35,347 nt of DNA from a virus. Positions 31,242-35,347 of this stretch are shown in pieces. The notes beneath the pieces are model-generated. The model saw nothing but the letters and a program-made list of their open reading frames with translations. It was not told where the DNA came from and did not search any database. Position 1 is the stretch's first letter, and each line of letters starts with the position of its first letter. Both the position numbers and the translations under genes were made by a program. The DNA is taken from positions 1-35,347 of IMG/VR virus record IMGVR_UViG_3300035162_000013; one strand, 5' to 3'.

Positions 31242-32767
31242 AGCGTGTACCTATACTTGTTACTGGATTGTAGGATATACAGATTGTGCCGCGCTCTTGT
31301 GATGGCAACATAAAATGCTCGATGTTCATCGTCGGGGAACCTAGTGGCGTAACAAGCTTTGGTCGAAGCAGTCCAAACCATACAGTTGTCATCTTCGCCA
31401 CCCTTCATAGCGTGGAAAGTCGATACCTTGATACGAGGTTCAGATAGAAGATTCTCCCCTCTGCGAAAGATAGCGTCGATGTACTCTTGCTCTGCACCAG
31501 ATACGTTGAAAATTTCATACGCCCCGTAAGCTGCATCTTTCAGAAGACCGTAATCTTTTAGCAGGTCGTTCATGGACAACATAGTCTCTGCAGGTAAGGC
31601 ATCGAGCAACTGCGTAGAACCTCGGCGTACAACTGCATCTACACCCTGTTTCTTTACAGACTCGTAGATCCTTTTGACCTCGGGCAAAGTTATAGCTTCA
31701 TCTTTACACAGGCTTTCCCAAGCCAATAGGTTGTGTACTAATGTTTCGGAAAGACTAGACTTACCGTTGCGTGAGTATTTATACCCCTGCCCTCGTAACC
31801 AGTTCGCCATCTCGGACACATATCCATTGGTCCTTGCCATCAACGTCCAAGACCCCTCATGGATTGGAGCTTCGGACAGGTAGTTAATGTACTCTACCTT
31901 GCCTTCTTCCTCACGGGCGGTGAACACCTTCTCATGCCGACCAGTAATTCTTTTTGATATTGATTGCGCGAGTCGGTGGACCGACTTGGGAATGCGATAC
32001 GACTGACTAAGAACCTCGATGTTATCAGAACTGTTGTTAAACTCTGATACCTCGACCCCCGTCCATCGGTGAATAGCCTGATCATCATCCCCTGCAATCC
32101 AAACAAACTCAGACTTTTCCGCTATCTTTCTTGCCATGTCCCACTGCAAAGGGGTGAAGTCTTGAGCCTCATCAATAAACAAGTAGTCCAGATTCGGAGT
32201 CTCACCGTGCTCAATAAACTTCTCGATCATGTCTACAAAATCATATTTGTCTGTAGACATTTTGTATTCAACTAACTGTTTAGATAGCTGATCCAATTTG
32301 GCATGGAACAAATTCCAATCGGCTTCCTCATTGTACTCCTGATCGATGCTGATCTTTCTCAAACGTGCGCGATTATCTAGCTGAAGATACCGAGCACCCG
32401 ACCCTCCAACCGTAGGCAATGTAACCCCACCGTCTAAAGACGTGTAATCTTTGCCTTCAAACGTCAGGCCAATCTCTCTGCCTATGTTGGCATAGTCCTC
32501 TGGCCCCATGATATCAGTAGTCTTGAGACCCAGACCATGGAATCCAAATGCATGTGTAGTTTTCATGTAAGGAAAGTCTTTGGGCTCTAGCTTAAATTTA
32601 CCACAGGCTCGAGCAATCATTTCCTCGATGGCCTTTCTTGTAAAAGAAATAACTCCAATACGAGAGGGATGAGCGCCGGAGTCTAGTGCCGCCTCTATCT
32701 CTTGTATCAAGCGATAAGTTTTACCGCACCCAGGTGGACCTAGCAGAAGTTTACTGTTCTGTATCAT
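31238..32767 (-). CDS. Superfamily 1 (UvrD/Rep-like) DNA helicase
   Basis: 509 residues, shorter than cellular UvrD (about 720). Motifs in order: Walker A GPPGCGKT (10-17), motif Ia VISFTRKAIEEM, motif II FIDEAQDFTPLQW, motif III IAGDDDQAIHRW, motif IV LSQSYRIP, motif V KVSTFHAMKGGEDDNCMVW and motif VI FYVAITRARHNLYI. All residues needed for ATP hydrolysis appear present. It should unwind DNA for replication or recombination. The start has GAGGAAAA upstream and overlaps the AlpA-like gene by 17 bases. Confidence 0.93.
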   Translation of the reverse strand: MIQNSKLLLGPPGCGKTYRLIQEIEAALDSGAHPSRIGVISFTRKAIEEMIARACGKFKLEPKDFPYMKTTHAFGFHGLGLKTTDIMGPEDYANIGREIGLTFEGKDYTSLDGGVTLPTVGGSGARYLQLDNRARLRKISIDQEYNEEADWNLFHAKLDQLSKQLVEYKMSTDKYDFVDMIEKFIEHGETPNLDYLFIDEAQDFTPLQWDMARKIAEKSEFVWIAGDDDQAIHRWTGVEVSEFNNSSDNIEVLSQSYRIPKSVHRLAQSISKRITGRHEKVFTAREEEGKVEYINYLSEAPIHEGSWTLMARTNGYVSEMANWLRGQGYKYSRNGKSSLSETLVHNLLAWESLCKDEAITLPEVKRIYESVKKQGVDAVVRRGSTQLLDALPAETMLSMNDLLKDYGLLKDAAYGAYEIFNVSGAEQEYIDAIFRRGENLLSEPRIKVSTFHAMKGGEDDNCMVWTASTKACYATRFPDDEHRAFYVAITRARHNLYILQSSNKYRYTL

Positions 32768-32978
32768 AGTCTTTTCCTCTTGGTCGTTGGTTAACCCAAT
32801 CCTCTATCTCTTCGAGAACCCAACGGCTGGCGGATCTTCTATTGTACTCACTGCCGAGCACGATAGGTTGGGGGAAGCTTGAGTCTGTTTGTGCCAGTTT
32901 GTAAACGTATGACTTAGATACCCCAAGCAGATCGGCTACTTCGGATACCCTCATCAGCTTATTAGAACGGGATGTCAT
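32751..32978 (-). CDS. AlpA-like small DNA-binding protein
   Basis: 75 residues from the ATG at 32978, which has a perfect AAGGAG seven bases upstream. A start at 33020 would be deep inside the primase gene without a site. Residues 8-28 (LMRVSEVADLLGVSKSYVYK L) are a MerR/AlpA-type helix-turn-helix. FPQPIVLGSEYNRRSASRWV LEEIEDWVNQR is the usual wing and C-terminal helix. Proteins of this kind act as excisionases or transcription regulators. Here, inside a replication operon with no integrase, control of operon expression or origin binding is more likely. The first 17 bases encode the primase tail in another frame. Confidence 0.85.
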   Translation of the reverse strand: MTSRSNKLMRVSEVADLLGVSKSYVYKLAQTDSSFPQPIVLGSEYNRRSASRWVLEEIEDWVNQRPRGKDYDTEQ

Positions 32979-34494
32979 TTGATATCTCCTTAATTGGTAG
33001 TTCAACTTCGCCTTCGTCAAAGGCAGGAATTACCCAACACCTAAGAGTAGACTTTATTTCGCCTTTCGGGCTTCGCTTAACGATGTTCTGCTTGCCAGTG
33101 TCTCCACCCATGTCTCGAATCATCTGCATAAGCTGACCTCTGGTCGGACCAGAGAATCTACGATGGTGAAGGTACTCCAACAAACCATCTAGTTTAAACT
33201 TCGTTGCACCTCCATCCGTCCATGGCTTACCCATATCCATTTCCTCTGGGGACATGGCTCGTACATGGCTTGTGCAGTAGTTCCGCAAGTGATCTTTGAA
33301 CTGTCCTGCGATTGTCAGTTCCGGAGGCACTTCTAAGAAGGTCGCACCTTGCATCAAACTGTTGACCAGTTGCTGCCACTTCTGAGGCTTCATCGTCGGA
33401 GGCATCATGTTCTTTTGATCCATGCAAGCACGTTGGAAAAGCGTCTGATTCTGTAGTTGCTCAGTGCTTAACTGTATTCTGTCTCCATCCACGTCCATAA
33501 AAAACAGGCGGGGCTCAGAAAGCATGATCGTAAGACCGCCAACCGAAACAGCGTCCGGTGCATCATTACCTATTCCAAACTTTCTCGTAGCGCATACTGC
33601 AGGATCACAGTAACTCCGCATCGGTTCATCTTTACAGGTGTAGAGATATTCTTTTTTCTCATGCTGCTTTGTAAGATTCACGATCTCGCTCGAGGGCAGA
33701 GGCGGACTAGCTAGTGTCCGGTTGTACCCTTCAAACTCTTGTTGCCACTGATCTGGACTCTTCATCTTGCAGTACCGAGCTACGTTGAACAGCGTGTTGT
33801 TTCTGAACTCGTCCACAGGTCCATCTGAAAACAAATGCTCGAGGCAAGGAGGTCCATCGGTAAAGTGTTGACGGGGCTTGGATAAGCGCATCCCCTCGAG
33901 GTCGCTTAAAGATACCCTGGATTTATCCACTGTGTCTAGAAACTCGTCTAACTCCAAAGCTTCTGTCTTAGAATTAAAGGCATACCGTTGTGGTAGGTCC
34001 GCATTGAAGTATGGCATGTTGATAAAGTTACCAACGTCACCACGCTCCGCGATGATGGTGTCCTGTTTGGGAAACACCTCACAACCACTGTGTCCTAATG
34101 CAATGGACATCTCAGTCAAATAATCTCGTATGTCTGCAGCTTGTTCCCAATCTTTTAAAAACAAATACAAGTGAGCACCGCCCGACTTGGATCGACAATG
34201 AACCAAAGGAAGCTTTAACTTCTGGATCTTGTCCTGCATTTCGTTGTGGTTTAAATCGTATACATCTATATCAAGCGCACCGAACTTACACTTGTTCTCT
34301 TCGTTGATTGGGATCGCACCAATACCCTGCTTCCCATCGATGTGGGCTTGCACAAGTTCCTCGGTCAGAGGTTCACGAACAATCATACTCTTGGATTCTG
34401 CTTTTCCATTGCGGCCCACCCGTCCTACAGTTGTAGTACCGTGTGCAGATTTAGCCCCAAGAAAAGAGGCAAGCAATCTTTCTGCTTGTGTCAT
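32962..34494 (-). CDS. AEP-family primase with SSB-like C-terminal tip
   Basis: 510 residues, AGGAGA site. The archaeo-eukaryotic primase core shows Asp75-x-Asp77 in FGALDIDVYD, SGGAHLYLFL with His108, and GNFINMPYF near residue 173. This resembles the primase domain of TOTE-type and related phage proteins. A cysteine segment around residue 290 (YTCKDEPMRSYCDPAVC then TRKFGIG) may bind zinc. The C-terminal third is helical, without a visible helicase motif. The last residues, EISNDIPF, copy the acidic tip of bacterial SSB proteins, a known docking peptide. It likely makes primers for the family A polymerase in the same operon. Confidence 0.85.
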   Translation of the reverse strand: MTQAERLLASFLGAKSAHGTTTVGRVGRNGKAESKSMIVREPLTEELVQAHIDGKQGIGAIPINEENKCKFGALDIDVYDLNHNEMQDKIQKLKLPLVHCRSKSGGAHLYLFLKDWEQAADIRDYLTEMSIALGHSGCEVFPKQDTIIAERGDVGNFINMPYFNADLPQRYAFNSKTEALELDEFLDTVDKSRVSLSDLEGMRLSKPRQHFTDGPPCLEHLFSDGPVDEFRNNTLFNVARYCKMKSPDQWQQEFEGYNRTLASPPLPSSEIVNLTKQHEKKEYLYTCKDEPMRSYCDPAVCATRKFGIGNDAPDAVSVGGLTIMLSEPRLFFMDVDGDRIQLSTEQLQNQTLFQRACMDQKNMMPPTMKPQKWQQLVNSLMQGATFLEVPPELTIAGQFKDHLRNYCTSHVRAMSPEEMDMGKPWTDGGATKFKLDGLLEYLHHRRFSGPTRGQLMQMIRDMGGDTGKQNIVKRSPKGEIKSTLRCWVIPAFDEGEVELPIKEISNDIPF

Positions 34495-34505
34495 GGGTGT
34501 CTCCT

Positions 34506-34547
34506 AAAAAAAAAGGCTCACGCTGACGGCCCGTGTCAGCGTGAGCC
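34506..34547 (-). terminator. Intrinsic terminator between ssDNA-binding protein and primase genes
   Basis: On the minus strand a perfect 13-bp stem (arms 34535-34547 and 34515-34527; GGCTCACGCTGAC) with a 7-base loop is followed by nine T residues (34506-34514). The AGGAGA ribosome binding site of the primase gene (34500-34505) starts directly after the T-tract. It should end most transcripts from the upstream gene. Confidence 0.93.
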
Positions 34548-34554
34548 AAACTAC

Positions 34555-35347
34555 TTAAAACGGGATGGAATCATCATCCGGTACAGAACGAACAGTTGCC
34601 TGATGTTCTGGGTCTTTAGCAGCTTTTAGTTCTCCTGCAGCAACACTGCTGCGGAAGGTGAGAGCCTCTTGAAGAAGGTCACGGTCATTGACCAAACCAA
34701 TCTTCTCGATTGAATAGTTAAACCAAGTACCTTGGTCATTGCTTTCCTCGACAGTGCTGAACTTCCACTGGGTTGCGAACAACGGTGGTAGAACCATGGC
34801 CCCTGTCTTCGGATGCTTAACCTTTTGCATTGCGATCTGTGTCTTCCAACGACGACTGACCTTCAACTGTGTGGACTTCATGTCGATCACAACAGGTTGA
34901 GAGATACCATCGGCATCGATCACCAAACAAAAGTGTTGGTCTGACTTAACCAGTTCATTGCCACTAGGCAATATTTCTTTTGAACCAGAGCGAGTAGTCT
35001 GTTGAAGAACCGGATCGGTTGCATCAATCTCACCTTGGAAACCGCCACCCAAATCACGCGGGATAAACTCAAGATACTTTGTGCTTTGATAGCAGGGCAA
35101 TACTGTGATGCCCTCTTCACCAGAGAACTTATCTCCAGTAACAGTGTTGAACATATCCCCTTGCTCTGCACCTTCAATGTACTCTGCTTCCCGTTTCTTT
35201 AACTGGGGAGACATAGCTTGAAGTATACGAACAAACGGGATCTGCATTTCGTCTGCGGCAAAGGTTGCACCTTCACCTGCGAACTCTAAGATATCGTCCA
35301 TGATATCGGTTGAGACTGCGGTCTCTTTCTTTTTTGCAACTGCGTTA
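34555..35347 (-). CDS. Putative phage ssDNA-binding protein (5' end outside window)
   Basis: At least 263 residues. An internal ATG at 35301 exists, but the frame stays open to the window edge and the extra residues (NAVAKKKETAVSTDI) look like a real N-terminus, so the start is probably just outside. Recognisable parts are IPFVRILQAMSPQLKKREAE YIEGAEQGDMFNTVTGDKF, VLPCYQSTKYLEFIPRDLGG GF and VVIDMKSTQLKVSRRWKTQI. The C-terminus VRSVPDDDSIPF is the acidic tip typical of SSB proteins, which recruits replication partners. I recall related proteins annotated as phage ssDNA-binding proteins. A strong terminator follows, in keeping with high expression. Confidence 0.68.
   Translation of the reverse strand, partial: NAVAKKKETAVSTDIMDDILEFAGEGATFAADEMQIPFVRILQAMSPQLKKREAEYIEGAEQGDMFNTVTGDKFSGEEGITVLPCYQSTKYLEFIPRDLGGGFQGEIDATDPVLQQTTRSGSKEILPSGNELVKSDQHFCLVIDADGISQPVVIDMKSTQLKVSRRWKTQIAMQKVKHPKTGAMVLPPLFATQWKFSTVEESNDQGTWFNYSIEKIGLVNDRDLLQEALTFRSSVAAGELKAAKDPEHQATVRSVPDDDSIPF

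Noticed and set aside
1-35347. tRNA genes, integrase, large terminase, portal, RNA polymerase
   Set aside because: I found no cloverleaf with the expected invariant bases and no protein with the motifs of these families; they may lie outside the window.

Overview
This window is a gene-dense stretch of a tailed bacteriophage genome with almost no non-coding DNA. Many neighbouring genes overlap by 1-4 bases (ATGA, TGATG, TAATG). I see a major capsid protein, a scaffold-like protein, short-tail adaptor and nozzle-like proteins and very large internal (ejection-type) virion proteins. I see no sheath, tail tube or tape measure, so a podovirus-type virion is most likely. The gene content (3TM gene-transfer-release-type holin, GH19 endolysin, family A DNA polymerase with Leu in the O-helix, AEP primase, many small fibre modules) resembles uncultured marine phages. 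An alphaproteobacterial host is plausible but inferred. The large terminase and portal genes are not here and presumably lie left of base 1.

Plus strand, left to right. (1) 1-3203: tail end of an upstream gene, then secreted proteins, a membrane-anchored coiled-coil protein, an EF-hand membrane protein, a 3TM holin and a GH19 endolysin, forming a secreted/lysis block. (2) 3226-4266: a Cys-rich protein with a HiPIP-like cysteine spacing, a small helical protein and a GroES-like co-chaperonin. (3) 4278-8837: scaffold, capsid-associated proteins, major capsid protein ending in a strong UUCG terminator, then small virion-type proteins. (4) 8837-10765: head-to-tail adaptors. (5) 10767-19101: a host-recognition region made of about a dozen small fibre modules, including a 66-bp repeat protein, two fibres with related C-terminal cassettes flanked by shared DNA, and three tandem paralogues. 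(6) 19108-28751: nozzle-like protein, small linkers including two micro-ORFs, and four internal virion proteins, the last 1,372 residues long.

Minus strand, transcribed right to left from 35347 to 28754. A putative ssDNA-binding protein (cut by the window edge) is followed by a strong intrinsic terminator. Then comes a tightly overlapping replication operon: AEP primase, AlpA-like DNA-binding protein, SF1 helicase, DUF6378-type protein, family A DNA polymerase and a small acidic protein. The two transcription units converge at 28751/28754 with only two bases between them and no visible terminator.

The most interesting signals are: the SSB-type acidic C-terminal tip ending in IPF on both the ssDNA-binding protein and the primase; the terminator whose U-tract abuts the primase ribosome binding site; the fibre cassettes bounded by conserved DNA; the repeat peptide shared by three virion genes; a HiPIP-like cysteine protein; and a pair of secreted proteins that look like a pilin/periplasmic-chaperone pair.
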